Shown: positions 30,583 through 40,575, numbered from the stretch's first letter. The stretch: DNA of 64,000 nt from an uncultured Ruminococcus sp. (GCA_902800795.1 CADCFQ010000013.1:1-64000); one strand, 5' to 3'. Made by a program: numbers and translations. The notes: generated from the sequence alone by a model not told the origin.

Positions 30583-31140
30583 ACCAGGGCAGGGGCTCGT
30601 CCCTGCGTGTCCAGGGCGGGTCCAGCGCCGCCCTGGTGCGCTGGTGGGGTGTTGGGGCAAAGCCCCGACCAGAGCACGAGACAGAGTCTCGTTCGGAGCG
30701 CAGCTCCGACAAACCCATCGACGCTCGGCAGGGGTGAATTCTGAAAACAGTCCGGTGGACTGTTTTCAGAAGAGGGGCGACCTGCACGAGAGGTCGCCCC
30801 TTTGAGAAGCACGGCAGGAGCTTTCCTCAAGCCGCTTGCGGCTTGACGGAGCATTGAGAAGCAAGGAGAGGGACGGACATCAGTTTAAATGCCGAAATCT
30901 GCCGACGGCAGATTGACGGGCGAACCAACTGAGAGGTTATATTATAGCTAAGTGGGAGAGTTTAGCTTTTGTGCAATTAAGAGGTGTCGGCTAACGCCGA
31001 CGATTTTAAATGGGGGCTTTCCCAGCGTTAGCGGAGCTAATGCGTGCTCCCATACCCCTTCGGTCAAACATCTCTACAAGGGTGATAACTAATCTTAAGG
31101 GGGCTTTCCCGGCGTCAGCAGAGCAAATGCGTGCCTGCAC
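30583..31140. repeat. Interspersed intergenic repeat, copy 2, with extra hairpins
   Basis: About 560 non-coding bases hold the same ordered blocks as 1-270: hairpin 30693-30709, hairpin 30739-30771 (perfect 15-base arms, loop GGT) and GGGGGCTTTCCC blocks at about 31013 and 31099, each followed by a small hairpin. Between them are further hairpins, such as GGGGCGACCT/AGGTCGCCCC near 30775-30802. The 30641-30675 part (GGGGCAAAGCCCC) resembles 26490-26510. Several stems differ from copy 1 by compensating changes. No protein-coding frame is credible. Confidence 0.7.
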
Positions 31141-31175
31141 AAAAAATGATCTGAAAAAAGCGGTGCTTTTTGGTC

Positions 31176-31204
31176 TTTACAAGTTGGGTGACCTGTGATA
31201 TAAT
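31176..31204 (+). promoter_or_regulatory. Promoter of lepA
   Basis: TTTACA (31176-31181) and TATAAT (31199-31204) are 17 bases apart, about 75 bases ahead of the lepA start. Confidence 0.75.
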
Positions 31205-31278
31205 AAACTATATATGTGCATAAAGCGGTAAAGCTTTGTGTTGATTTTGTGAAGCTATCAATATAATGGAGAGTGTTT

Positions 31279-33081
31279 ATGGATAAAAGTAAGATCAGGA
31301 ATTTTTGTATTATCGCTCATATCGACCACGGAAAGTCCACTCTGGCCGACAGGATCCTTGAGCTGACCGAGACGGTCGCACTGAGGGATATGGAGAACCA
31401 GCTGCTGGATAATATGGATATCGAGCGTGAGAGGGGAATAACTATCAAGGCGAGAGCCGTAAGGCTGAACTATCACGCCGATGACGGCCAGGACTATGTG
31501 TTCAACCTTATCGACACTCCCGGCCACGTTGACTTCAACTATGAGGTGTCCCGTTCTCTTGCCGCCTGCGAGGGAGCCATCCTTATCGTTGACGCTTCCC
31601 AGGGAATAGAAGCCCAGACTCTTGCCAACACTTATCTTGCGATAGAGCATGACCTTGAGGTGCTGCCTGTTGTGAACAAGATAGACCTTCCCGGCGCAGA
31701 CCCTGACAGAGCCTGCAACGAGATAGAGAACGTTATAGGCATCCCTGCTATGGATGCTCCGAGGATCTCGGCAAAAATGGGCGTGAACATAAGGGAAGTG
31801 CTGGAGCGCATAATAACCGATATCCCGTCTCCAAAGGGCGACGATGAAGCTCCGCTCAAAGCCCTTATCTTTGACAGCTACTACGACCCTTATAAGGGCG
31901 TTATCATCTACTGCCGTGTCAAGGAGGGTCACCTCAAGGCAGGCGACACCATAAGGCTTATGGCCACAGGAGCAGAGTTCCAGACTGTTGAGGTGGGCTT
32001 TATGGGGGCTACGGACCTTATCCCCGTGGGCGAGCTCCACGCAGGCGAGGTCGGTTATATCGCAGCTTCAATCAAGGATATCGGAGATACCCGTGTGGGC
32101 GACACAGTGACCAATGCGGAGTTCCCCTGTGAGGAAGCGCTTCCGGGCTATAAGAAAGTAAACCCCATGGTATACAGCGGAATCTATCCGGCTGACGGAG
32201 CAAAGTATCCCGACCTTCGTGATGCTCTTGAAAAGCTGCTTCTCAATGATGCATCACTTTCCTTTGAGCCCGAGACCTCGGTGGCTCTCGGCTTCGGTTT
32301 CAGATGCGGCTTCCTGGGGCTTCTTCACATGGAGATAATCCAGGAGAGACTGGAGCGTGAGTATAACCTTGACCTTATAACAACGGCACCCTCCGTTATC
32401 TACAAGGTCAACCTTACCGACGGCTCCACTGTCTTTATCGACAACCCCACCAACTATCCCGAGCCTGCCCTTATAGCAGGAGCAGAGGAGCCTGTGGTCA
32501 ACGCTCATATCTACACTCCGCCGGAGTTTGTGGGCAACATCATGGAGCTTTGCCAGGACAGGCGTGGCACCTTCAAGGATATGAAATATCTCGATGAGAA
32601 CAGAGTGGACCTTCACTACATCCTGCCACTCAACGAGATAGTCTATGACTTTTTCGATGCGCTCAAATCCCGAACAAGGGGTTATGCGTCCTTTGACTAC
32701 GAGCTGAAAGGCTATGAGCCGTCGAAGCTTGTGAAGCTGGACGTTCTCCTGAACGGCGAGACAGTGGACGCCCTTTCTTTCATCGTCCATGTTGATAAGG
32801 CCTATGCAAGGGGCAGAAAGATAGTAGAGCGGCTCAAAGAAAACATCCCCCGTCAGCTGTTTGAGGTCCCCGTTCAGGCGGCTATCGGCGGAAAGATAAT
32901 CGCAAGAGAGACGATAAAGGCGCTCAGGAAAGACGTTCTTGCCAAGTGCTACGGCGGAGACATAACCAGAAAGAAGAAGCTCCTCGAAAAGCAGAAAGAG
33001 GGTAAAAAGCGTATGCGCCAGTTGGGCTCGGTATCCGTTCCCCAGGAAGCGTTCATGTCCGTCCTCAAGCTTGACGAGTGA
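31279..33081 (+). CDS. lepA: Elongation factor 4 (LepA)
   Basis: The 600-residue translational GTPase acts on stalled ribosomes and in initiation. The G domain has [13 protein letters not shown], the RGITI switch, DTPGHVDF and NKIDLPGAD; LepA-specific C-terminal features include [22 protein letters not shown]. Length is normal. GGAG lies 7 bases before ATG 31279; an in-frame GTG six bases earlier is too close to it. It heads a plus-strand run that leads to hemW, a frequent neighbour of lepA. Confidence 0.97.
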   Translation: MDKSKIRNFCIIAHIDHGKSTLADRILELTETVALRDMENQLLDNMDIERERGITIKARAVRLNYHADDGQDYVFNLIDTPGHVDFNYEVSRSLAACEGAILIVDASQGIEAQTLANTYLAIEHDLEVLPVVNKIDLPGADPDRACNEIENVIGIPAMDAPRISAKMGVNIREVLERIITDIPSPKGDDEAPLKALIFDSYYDPYKGVIIYCRVKEGHLKAGDTIRLMATGAEFQTVEVGFMGATDLIPVGELHAGEVGYIAASIKDIGDTRVGDTVTNAEFPCEEALPGYKKVNPMVYSGIYPADGAKYPDLRDALEKLLLNDASLSFEPETSVALGFGFRCGFLGLLHMEIIQERLEREYNLDLITTAPSVIYKVNLTDGSTVFIDNPTNYPEPALIAGAEEPVVNAHIYTPPEFVGNIMELCQDRRGTFKDMKYLDENRVDLHYILPLNEIVYDFFDALKSRTRGYASFDYELKGYEPSKLVKLDVLLNGETVDALSFIVHVDKAYARGRKIVERLKENIPRQLFEVPVQAAIGGKIIARETIKALRKDVLAKCYGGDITRKKKLLEKQKEGKKRMRQLGSVSVPQEAFMSVLKLDE

Positions 33082-33104
33082 TTAAGACCTGATCGGAGAA
33101 GCCT

Positions 33105-33560
33105 ATGGAGATAGTTATCGTTATCATCGTGCTGATAGCTCTTGCCGTTATTCTCGGCGTGCCCTATTCACTGATAGGTGCGGCGCTGCTGGGGCTTATG
33201 GCGGCAGGCTTCTTTGTGCTGACAGGTTATTTTGCTTTCTGCGCCGTGAGGATCCTGCGCTCAAAAAAGGTGCAGGCTTCGGTGAGCAGCGTCCGGACGA
33301 GCGAGAAATTCAATTACCCCACCGCATATTATGATGTGGACGGGAATATATATGCAAATGCCTTCCCTTGTGAGCTGGTGATGAGAAAACAGCTCTACAC
33401 CGAGGGCAGGGCTTGCAAGGTCTATGTGTGTGAAAGAAAGAATAAGGAGCCGATAGTTTATGATCCCAATGCGGTGCTGAGCACCTTTGTGGGGTTCTTT
33501 CTGGCTCTCGGGGCCGGTGCTGCCACGGCGATGACCGCCGTTATGGTGGCCGGTATCTGA
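33105..33560 (+). CDS. Membrane protein of unknown function
   Basis: The 151-residue protein has a pair of N-terminal membrane helices (about 3-22 and 28-50), a small soluble domain (55-120; VQASVSSVRTSEKFNYPTAY ... KVYVCERKNKEPIVYDP) and a C-terminal helix (about 128-148). The middle part resembles small beta-rich domains of DUF3592-like membrane proteins, but I do not claim a match. It lies 23 bases after lepA and 16 before the next gene. Confidence 0.7.
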   Translation: MEIVIVIIVLIALAVILGVPYSLIGAALLGLMAAGFFVLTGYFAFCAVRILRSKKVQASVSSVRTSEKFNYPTAYYDVDGNIYANAFPCELVMRKQLYTEGRACKVYVCERKNKEPIVYDPNAVLSTFVGFFLALGAGAATAMTAVMVAGI

Positions 33561-33576
33561 TAAAGGAGGTGCCGCT

Positions 33577-34047
33577 TTGGAGCAGATGAAAAGGGCAATG
33601 AAGCTTTCGCTGATGTTCGGGCTTCCCGGAGCGGCGGCAGTTCCTGTTGCTTTTGAGATATATGCAAATGTTTCCCAGTGGTTCGCTCTTGTGCTGCTGG
33701 GGGGGTGGATAACCTTCGTGGGTATCAGGTTCTATCCTCTGGAGACAAAGCCTGCCTTTGTGGGGATAGCTGCCTTTATCGCCTACACGGTGGCTTTCGG
33801 GATAGTCCTCCATGCGCCGATACACAATGCTGTAAAGGATTGGCTCGAGGAAAACTCCGAATACTTCCAGCTGGATTTAAAGCAGGCAGGCTTTTTCTGG
33901 CTGACTGCCGTGCTTTTGTATTTTCTGCTGTTTCTTTCTGCGATACTGCGTGTGGCGGTCAAGCGGATAAGAGCCAACAGCGAGCGCACGGAGCGCTATA
34001 TCGACAGCGCTTTTGATGACGAGGACGGTGACGGCTTTGGCAGCTGA
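33577..34047 (+). CDS. Membrane protein of unknown function
   Basis: The 156-residue protein has four predicted membrane helices (about 10-27, 33-48, 58-75 and 105-128) and an acidic tail ending DDEDGDGFGS. The start is TTG: AAGGAGG lies exactly 7 bases upstream, while the next in-frame ATG is 16 bases away. Its end overlaps the proposed hemW start. I do not recognise a family. Confidence 0.65.
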   Translation: MEQMKRAMKLSLMFGLPGAAAVPVAFEIYANVSQWFALVLLGGWITFVGIRFYPLETKPAFVGIAAFIAYTVAFGIVLHAPIHNAVKDWLEENSEYFQLDLKQAGFFWLTAVLLYFLLFLSAILRVAVKRIRANSERTERYIDSAFDDEDGDGFGS

Positions 34048-35149
34048 CAGCTTGGGTGTTTACATCCATATCCCTTTCTGTGTGCGCAAATGCGCCTACT
34101 GTTCGTTTTATTCGTCCCCGGCGGACGAGACCGTCAGACAGGCCTACACCGAGGCGCTTTGCAGGGATATTCTTTCCTATGGTGGCAGAGGTCTTGGCTG
34201 TGACACTGTTTATTTCGGCGGCGGAACGCCTACGGCGCTGGAAAGCGGACAGCTCATAAAGATACTTGAAGTCGTGAAAACGGCTTTTGATATGGACAGT
34301 GACGCCGAGGTGACTCTTGAAGCGAACCCCGACTCGGCGGCGCCGGAGAAGCTTGAAGCTTTAAGAGCAGCAGGCTTTAACAGGATAAGCTTCGGGGTGC
34401 AGTCGCTGGATGACAGGGAGCTTTCGGCTCTCGGTCGGCTCCACGACAGCAAAAAAGCGATCGTGGCCGTAAAAAACGCAAGGGCGGCAGGCTTTGAGAA
34501 CATCTCCTGCGATATGATGCTTGGGATACCTCACCAGGACACGGCGTCTATGCTTGCGACAGCAAGGGGACTGACAGGTCTTGGGATAAGCCATATCTCG
34601 GCGTATATGCTTTCTGTCGAGGAGGGCACACCCTTTTTCGAGCAGGGCATAGAGGTGGATGACGACAGGCTTGCGGATATGTATCTTGCGCTGTGCGAGC
34701 AGCTTGGGAGCGAGGGCTTTGAACATTACGAGATATCGAATTTCGCAAAGCAGAACAGGCGCTCCCGCCATAATATGCGCTACTGGCAGGACCGGGAGTA
34801 TCTCGGGCTCGGCTGCAGGGCTCATTCGTTTTTTGAGGACAGGAGGTTTTTCTGCGATGAGGACATAAAGACCTATATATCCTCTGTCAGCCACAGGCTC
34901 ACTGTTTCAGAAGAGCATCCCGACAGACTGGAGGAATACATCCTGCTGGGGCTTCGGACAAGTGACGGCATAAGCTTTGAACGGCTGAAAGAACTCGGTG
35001 CAGATGAGGAGCGCTTGCAGCGCATAAGAGAATGTGCAGTGATGCTTGAAAGCCACGGGCTTTGCAGGTTTTCCGGCAGCGGCTTTTCGCTGACAGAAAA
35101 AGGGTTTCTGAGCTCCAATTCTGTGATAGCACAGCTCGAACTTTGCTAA
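34016..35149 (+). CDS. hemW: Heme chaperone HemW (radical SAM)
   Basis: The protein of about 377 residues is HemN-like with the radical-SAM motif IPFCVRKCAYCSFYS, GGGTPT, LEANPDS, RISFGVQSLDD and the C-terminal HemN domain (SRHNMRYWQDREYLGLGCRAHSF). HemW hands heme to target proteins and is not the coproporphyrinogen oxidase it was once called. The start is uncertain: ATG 34016 has no clear ribosome site, and TTG codons at 34037 or 34052 would give the more usual short N-terminus before YIHIPFC. The gene overlaps the preceding membrane-protein gene. Confidence 0.92.
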   Translation: MTRTVTALAADSLGVYIHIPFCVRKCAYCSFYSSPADETVRQAYTEALCRDILSYGGRGLGCDTVYFGGGTPTALESGQLIKILEVVKTAFDMDSDAEVTLEANPDSAAPEKLEALRAAGFNRISFGVQSLDDRELSALGRLHDSKKAIVAVKNARAAGFENISCDMMLGIPHQDTASMLATARGLTGLGISHISAYMLSVEEGTPFFEQGIEVDDDRLADMYLALCEQLGSEGFEHYEISNFAKQNRRSRHNMRYWQDREYLGLGCRAHSFFEDRRFFCDEDIKTYISSVSHRLTVSEEHPDRLEEYILLGLRTSDGISFERLKELGADEERLQRIRECAVMLESHGLCRFSGSGFSLTEKGFLSSNSVIAQLELC

Positions 35150-35278
35150 AAATCAACGAATAAAAGCAGGTCGATTTGTGCAGGTATACAAAAGAGAAAA
35201 GGCTTCTTGAAAAAGCGTGTAAAAAATGTTATATTTAGTATGTATTGGTGTTTTGCTTTTCGGAAGGAGGTCGGTCTT

Positions 35279-36277
35279 ATGAGTTTCGGCAGAGTTCTGG
35301 CACTTGTCTGTGCCGGTGTGCTTTGTGTGGGGCTTTGCTCCTGCGGCGAAAAAAAGGAAGAAAAACAGATCGATGTCCCCATCCTTGAAACGAAACAGAT
35401 ATCCTATAAAACTGTAAAGGCCGAGATATCTAATATCAGCGAAAAGTATTATGAGACCGGCAAGTATTCCTATCCTTACAGCGAGAGCGTGAAGTTCAAG
35501 GCGACAGGTCTTATCAAGGAGATCTATGTCCAGGCGCCTTCCGATGTCAAGAAGGGCGATCTGCTGTGCGAGCTTTATACGGACGATGTGGATGAGGAGA
35601 TAGAGCGTGAGAAGATAAGGCTCGACCAGGCAGAGCAGACGCTTGCGACTGTCAGGGCAAACTCGAACAACGCTAATGAGATAAAAATGGCAGAGCTTGA
35701 TCTTCAGATCGAGCAGATGAAATATGACCGCCTTGTCCAGTCACTGGAAGACTACAAGGTATATGCGCCTTGTGACGGCACCTTTACCGATGCCTACCAG
35801 AGGAGAGAGCCGCTGACAGTGAACAGCCCCGTAAGAGAGGGCGACCTTTTCGGGCTGACCTCAGACCTGTCGCAGCAGTACCTTTGTGTGTCGGTCTATG
35901 ACAATCCTCTCAATAATGTCAATTTCGGAACGAGGGTGTCTCTTGAACAGGGAGCGCATTCCGCCCAGGGAACTGTCAAGGACATAATCCCTGTGGACAA
36001 CGGCGATTTTTCCAATTATGTTTATGTTATACTCCCGGACGAGGACTCGGAGCTTTTTGATTTCGGCGATGTGCAGGTCGTGTTCGATGTTTACACAAGA
36101 CCCGACACTGTGGTGGTGGATCAGAAGGCTGTGAGAGAGCTGGGGGGAAGAAAATTTGTGAACCTGCTCATTGACGGCGCAAAGATCGAGCAGGATGTGG
36201 AAACAGGCATCGAGGACGGAAAAAACATAGAGATCCTCTCGGGGCTTGTGGGCGGCGAGGAGATAATCCTTAACTGA
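35279..36277 (+). CDS. HlyD/MFP-type adaptor lipoprotein
   Basis: The 332-residue protein has a lipoprotein signal ending LCVGLCSC and the membrane-fusion-protein layout: barrel-sandwich halves (ATGLIKEIYVQAPSDVKKGDLLCEL near 80-105 and YKVYAPCDGTFTDAYQRRE near 155) around a short coiled coil (EEIEREKIRLDQAEQTLATV), then a beta-barrel and a conserved end (VETGIEDGKNIEILSGLVGGEEIIL). Such adaptors work with ABC or RND pumps, but no pump gene is adjacent. AAGGAGG lies 8 bases before ATG 35279. Confidence 0.85.
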   Translation: MSFGRVLALVCAGVLCVGLCSCGEKKEEKQIDVPILETKQISYKTVKAEISNISEKYYETGKYSYPYSESVKFKATGLIKEIYVQAPSDVKKGDLLCELYTDDVDEEIEREKIRLDQAEQTLATVRANSNNANEIKMAELDLQIEQMKYDRLVQSLEDYKVYAPCDGTFTDAYQRREPLTVNSPVREGDLFGLTSDLSQQYLCVSVYDNPLNNVNFGTRVSLEQGAHSAQGTVKDIIPVDNGDFSNYVYVILPDEDSELFDFGDVQVVFDVYTRPDTVVVDQKAVRELGGRKFVNLLIDGAKIEQDVETGIEDGKNIEILSGLVGGEEIILN

Positions 36278-36362
36278 AGTATTCTTGCCCCGCAGGACGA
36301 AGCAAGGCTCCGGCAGGGGATAGATGATAAGTATCGTAATGATATGAGGAGGAAATAACAAA

Positions 36363-37217
36363 ATGAAGGACTTTCTTTCAAATGTCTGGGTAAAAAGAGC
36401 GATCTCAGTCTTCGGCATCGTTTATTTTGCGGTCGTGGTGATGCTGACCTATGCCACATTCCTTTACGACCTTGAGTTTGCAGAGGGCAGAGAGACCAGC
36501 TTCTTTGTTGTCTATGTTATCTCGAGTCTGGTGTTCATGATGCTCATGATACTCACAAGACACGAGATCGTCACGAGAGTATTAAGCGTTTTGTGGCTCC
36601 CGGTGGTGTTCTTCCTGGTTCTCTTCAATATGATGGACTGGGTGCTCATCATCCCGCCGTTTATTGTGGCTGTCGTTGTTTTCTTTGCGGCAGGAACAAG
36701 CGCAAACGTCAAGGTCATACTGGGAACGATATACCTTTTGATGTATGTTCTGGGTATAGTTGCTTTCTTCGTTCTCAACGTTCTTTTCGGCGGTTCCTCT
36801 GAGGAGACACTGCTCAATGAGGACCTGGATACGAGCGGATCGGTGTATTCCCTTTACAGAAAGGACTTTCAGCATCTTTGCGATGTGACTGCCGATGACA
36901 ACACCATTTCCCCTGACGGAAAGTATAAGATCCTTGTTTACGACGTTAAGAACAACGACGTGGGAGCTGTAAAGATCTGCGTTGTTCCTTACGATCAGGA
37001 TATAGAGCTCAAGTTCTTCACCCTCAAGCAGAAGGGCATAAAGAAGACTATTTCCTCAAAGGGCATCAGAGGCACTGTTCCTGAGGTGGGCTGGACGACA
37101 GACGAGCACGGCAACCTTGTGGTACAGTATAAGCTGTCCTCTACCTCGGAGCCTAAGCGCACATCCCTGAACAGGATGCCGGATAAGCAGTACTTTGAAT
37201 TCCTGGGGATAGAATAA
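36363..37217 (+). CDS. Membrane protein with extracytoplasmic domain, unknown
   Basis: The 284-residue protein has four membrane helices in its first 145 residues and a soluble C-terminal domain (about 155-284) containing SPDGKYKILVYDVKNNDVGAV, which resembles one blade of a beta-propeller-like or lipoprotein-like fold. Family not recognised. GGAGG precedes the ATG. It lies 85 bases after the HlyD-like lipoprotein gene and could be its partner. Confidence 0.7.
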   Translation: MKDFLSNVWVKRAISVFGIVYFAVVVMLTYATFLYDLEFAEGRETSFFVVYVISSLVFMMLMILTRHEIVTRVLSVLWLPVVFFLVLFNMMDWVLIIPPFIVAVVVFFAAGTSANVKVILGTIYLLMYVLGIVAFFVLNVLFGGSSEETLLNEDLDTSGSVYSLYRKDFQHLCDVTADDNTISPDGKYKILVYDVKNNDVGAVKICVVPYDQDIELKFFTLKQKGIKKTISSKGIRGTVPEVGWTTDEHGNLVVQYKLSSTSEPKRTSLNRMPDKQYFEFLGIE

Positions 37218-37352
37218 GAAAACGATTACAATTCAGTTACAGCGCCTTTTGTCGGCCAAAAAACGCTTGACAAATCGCCGCTGATGCTTTAAACTATTTT
37301 GTATGTAAGGTTTGAAAGGAGGGTGTGTCCTCGGAGAAGAGGACGACCGTAT

Positions 37353-38339
37353 ATGGATTTAAAGAGATTATTTTGCGGCATATCCGCTGCTGTGCTGGCG
37401 ATGATGAGCTGTGCTGCACCTGTTTTCGCTAAGGAGGAAGAGGTCGAAGTAGACCCCTGGTCCATCTCGGATGACAGTATACTGACAGATGACAAGTCAA
37501 AGCCGACCTTCTCGTTTGACGGTGACGGCTGGAAGGATTACTTCCATGTTACGCCCGATGCCGAGGCTCTTGGCTATAAGGCGGCTACCGAGGATACTGT
37601 GTCATATCAGGGCAACTCGATGAAGGTCGTAGGTTCCCAGGCAGGCGCTGCATCAGGCTGGCATAACTTTGCGTGGACAGAAACAGACGCTGACGGAAAC
37701 CTTGTTTATCCCGGTTCCGATGCTGAAGATGCTTCCTTTATCACCTGCGGTATCGAGCTTGACGCTGCTGATTTCGGAATGAACTATTTTGACGGCTGCA
37801 CATTCAAGTTCACCTATCGTATAAACCCCGATATCAAGGGAAATCTTATGTCGGATTCCATTTTTGCTTTCCCGGCAGATGACGATTATAAGCAGCTGAC
37901 AGGTACAGCGACCGCTATGATGCAGATAAAGGTCAATGAGACGGATGCCCCCAACACCAAGCAGTATCAGGACAAGGTCATCCCTGTTCCTACCGGTGTC
38001 GGTGCCACAAAGTTCATTTTCGAGATACCTCTCGACAAGGCGACTGCACAGAGCGACCTTATCTATATCGACAATCTGACTATCTCGGCAAATGACGCTT
38101 ATGCAGGAAAGATCGTCGCAAACATCGACGGCTATAATGAGAGCGCTGAGAAGAAGGCGAGCCCCAACGAGCTCCAGATAAGTGAGAAGGAAGACAGCTC
38201 CGCCTCTGACAGCTCTACTGCAGAGGAAAAGGAATCCAGCTCGGCTCTTCCGATAATCATCGGTGTGGTAGCCGGTATCGCAGTAGTCGGCGGACTTACG
38301 TTCTTCATAATCAGAAAGGTAAAAAACAGATATCTCTGA
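37353..38339 (+). CDS. Secreted, membrane-anchored surface protein
   Basis: The 328-residue protein has a signal peptide (about 1-27, cut near VFA-KEE), a long beta-rich ectodomain that reads like a carbohydrate-binding sandwich (SFDGDGWKDYFHVTPDAEA, FKFTYRINPDIKG, FIFEIPLDKATAQSDLIYID), a Ser/Glu/Lys linker (about 270-295) and a C-terminal membrane helix (PIIIGVVAGIAVVGGLTFFI) with a basic tail. There is no LPxTG motif, so anchoring is by the helix. The ligand is unknown; binding of plant polysaccharide is a guess from context. A terminator follows. Confidence 0.78.
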   Translation: MDLKRLFCGISAAVLAMMSCAAPVFAKEEEVEVDPWSISDDSILTDDKSKPTFSFDGDGWKDYFHVTPDAEALGYKAATEDTVSYQGNSMKVVGSQAGAASGWHNFAWTETDADGNLVYPGSDAEDASFITCGIELDAADFGMNYFDGCTFKFTYRINPDIKGNLMSDSIFAFPADDDYKQLTGTATAMMQIKVNETDAPNTKQYQDKVIPVPTGVGATKFIFEIPLDKATAQSDLIYIDNLTISANDAYAGKIVANIDGYNESAEKKASPNELQISEKEDSSASDSSTAEEKESSSALPIIIGVVAGIAVVGGLTFFIIRKVKNRYL

Positions 38340-38348
38340 TGATTTTTC

Positions 38349-38378
38349 GAGCACTGCCCTTGGGCGGTGCTCTTTTTT
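38349..38378 (+). terminator. Terminator of the surface-protein gene
   Basis: The stem GAGCAC-T-GCCC/GGGC-G-GTGCTC is followed by a run of T. Confidence 0.93.
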
Positions 38379-38489
38379 GTGATAGGGGCTCAGCATATTT
38401 TTCTCTTTTTGTGAAATAATATTCTTGTTCACGTCCGCTTTTTGCGGTCGGAGCAAGTTTATGCAGATTTGCAAGCGAAAGGAGATATT

Positions 38490-38807
38490 ATGAAGAAGAT
38501 ACTGGCTATCACGCTGAGCGCCATTGCCTGTCTGTCAGTGCTCACTGCCTGCGGCGACGGCAAGAGCAGCGTTACAGATTCCGGCTATCTTGCCGATTCT
38601 GCCGCAGACTCCGATGTGTATGACGACAGCACGGAAAGCGACCTGACCGACAGGGTAAAGGACGGCGCTAAGGATGCGGTAAGCGGCGGAGCTGACATAG
38701 TCGATGATGCTGCGAGTGCCGTGGGAGACGTTGCAAAGGACGGCGCAAATATCGTCGGAGATGCAGCGAGCACTGTGAATGACGTTGTAAGCGAAGTCGC
38801 AGATTGA
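38490..38807 (+). CDS. Small lipoprotein with Ala/Asp-rich repeats
   Basis: The 105-residue protein has a lipobox VLTAC near residue 21. Its mature part is acidic and repetitive: units of the form DxAxDVVxDAAS appear at least three times (SGGADIVDDAASAVGDVAKD, GANIVGDAASTVNDVVSEVAD), likely forming amphipathic helices. AAAGGAG lies before ATG 38490. It has its own terminator. The function is not recognised. Confidence 0.75.
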   Translation: MKKILAITLSAIACLSVLTACGDGKSSVTDSGYLADSAADSDVYDDSTESDLTDRVKDGAKDAVSGGADIVDDAASAVGDVAKDGANIVGDAASTVNDVVSEVAD

Positions 38808-38823
38808 CCTGCGGCAATGCCGG

Positions 38824-38856
38824 AAGACCGCCTGCTTTTTGCGGGCGGTCTTTTTG
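38824..38856 (+). terminator. Terminator of the small lipoprotein gene
   Basis: AGACCGCC/GGCGGTCT arms (38825-38832, 38844-38851) are followed by T5. Confidence 0.92.
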
Positions 38857-39030
38857 TGTGCCCGGGGAGGAGCTCCGGGAAGGCCTTGGAAAGGGCGTAA
38901 AAGCGCAGGGTCAGGGCGCCGGCTTAGTAATATATTCCTCAGTTTCGCAGGTAAATGTTGAAAGAATTGGGCAAAGTGCTGAAAATTGTTAAGTTTGTAA
39001 AATACCCTTTAAAAAGGGCGGAAAAAGTGT

Positions 39031-39036
39031 TATAAT
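39031..39036 (+). promoter_or_regulatory. Likely -10 box of the ATP synthase operon
   Basis: TATAAT lies about 50 bases before atpI. A clear -35 hexamer is not seen; TTTAAA sits at the right distance. A small hairpin (CCCTTT/AAAGGG) lies just upstream. Confidence 0.5.
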
Positions 39037-39084
39037 CACAATGTGAGCGTGTGCTCGTATGACGGAGTCGGCGGAGGTTTGCGC

Positions 39085-39486
39085 ATGGAGAACGAAAACA
39101 GCGTAAAAGAATTGCTGATGCCCGTTGTCGGCAGGATCGTAAAGGCCGGGGCAGTGCTCAGCCTGCTTGGCTGGCTGATAACGCTGTTCACAGGGTCTGC
39201 GCTGAAGGCGGCTCTGGGGTTTTTGTGCGGCTACGGGTTTATGTGTTTCTCAATGCTCTGGCTCGCCGGGACCTGTGAAAAGGCGGTCACGCTCCCTGCG
39301 GATAAGGCAAAGCGCCTTATGAAGCAGTGCTACATACTGAGGTATTGTCTGCTGTTTGCCCTTTGTGCGGCAGCGATGCTCACAAAGGCTGTGAATGTTG
39401 TGGGCGTGCTGGTCCCTCAGTTTTTTCCAAAGATAATTCTCACATTTGATAAGATCGTTTCACGAAAGGGAGGATCTCATGAATGA
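39085..39486 (+). CDS. atpI: ATP synthase protein I (AtpI-like)
   Basis: The 133-residue protein has four hydrophobic segments and stands first in the ATP synthase operon, the usual place of AtpI, which helps assemble the c-ring. The sequence is weakly conserved, as is normal for this protein, so the call rests on position and topology. GGCGGAGG lies 7 bases before ATG 39085. Its end overlaps atpB by 8 bases. Confidence 0.75.
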   Translation: MENENSVKELLMPVVGRIVKAGAVLSLLGWLITLFTGSALKAALGFLCGYGFMCFSMLWLAGTCEKAVTLPADKAKRLMKQCYILRYCLLFALCAAAMLTKAVNVVGVLVPQFFPKIILTFDKIVSRKGGSHE

Positions 39487-40201
39487 TATAGGAAACGGCC
39501 CTAAGGTCGTCTTCGAGATAGGCAAGATACAGGTGACGGAAACGGTCGTTATCGGCTGGCTGATAATCGTCGCTGTGACTATCCTGTGCCTGTGGCTTAC
39601 CAGAGGGCTTAAAAAAGTCCCCGAGAAAAAGCGTCAGGTGCTTGCGGAGATGTTTGTCAATTTCGTAAACAACACCGTCAAGGAGACCATGGGTCCCTCG
39701 ATGATGCACTTTGCTCCTTACATAGGAACACTGCTGATCTATGCGGTGCTGGGAGCGCTGGTCAGCCTGATAGGGCTCCGGTCGATGACGGCGGACATAA
39801 ACGTTACCGCCACATGGGCACTGATGACATTTGCGCTCATCACCTTCTACAAGGTGAAGCATAACGGCCCTCTGGGATATGTCAAGAGCTTCGGTCAGCC
39901 TGTTGCGTTCATATTCCCGCTCAATATCATAAGCGAGATCGCAACGCCGGCTTCCATGGCGTTCCGTCTTTTCGGTAATGTGGCAGGCGGTATGGTCATC
40001 ACGGGACTGCTTTACGGAGCACTTGGAGCTCTCTCCTCGGCTGTGGGGCTGAGCTTCGAGGCAGGATCCTTCGGGTTCAATGTGTTCCAGGTGGGTATAC
40101 CTGCGGTGCTGTCGGTATATTTTGATCTGTTCTCGGGCTGTATACAGGCCTACATCTTCTCCATGCTCACAATGGTAAATGTGGGTGCGGCAAACGAATA
40201 A
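39479..40201 (+). CDS. atpB: ATP synthase F0 subunit a
   Basis: The 240-residue membrane protein forms the ion path with the c-ring. The conserved helix with the essential arginine is present (MAFRLFGNVAGGMVI). FPLNIISEIATPASM and FDLFSGCIQAYIFSMLTMVNVG are typical of subunit a. GGGAGG precedes the ATG. It overlaps the end of atpI. Confidence 0.95.
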   Translation: MNDIGNGPKVVFEIGKIQVTETVVIGWLIIVAVTILCLWLTRGLKKVPEKKRQVLAEMFVNFVNNTVKETMGPSMMHFAPYIGTLLIYAVLGALVSLIGLRSMTADINVTATWALMTFALITFYKVKHNGPLGYVKSFGQPVAFIFPLNIISEIATPASMAFRLFGNVAGGMVITGLLYGALGALSSAVGLSFEAGSFGFNVFQVGIPAVLSVYFDLFSGCIQAYIFSMLTMVNVGAANE

Positions 40202-40228
40202 GTCGATAATGCGAAAGCATTTGGATAA

Positions 40229-40519
<291 letters not shown>

Positions 40520-40575
40520 TAAAAGGGATAAGAACCAAGAGGAGAGATTGCTCTGTATGATTTGGAGGGAAAACA

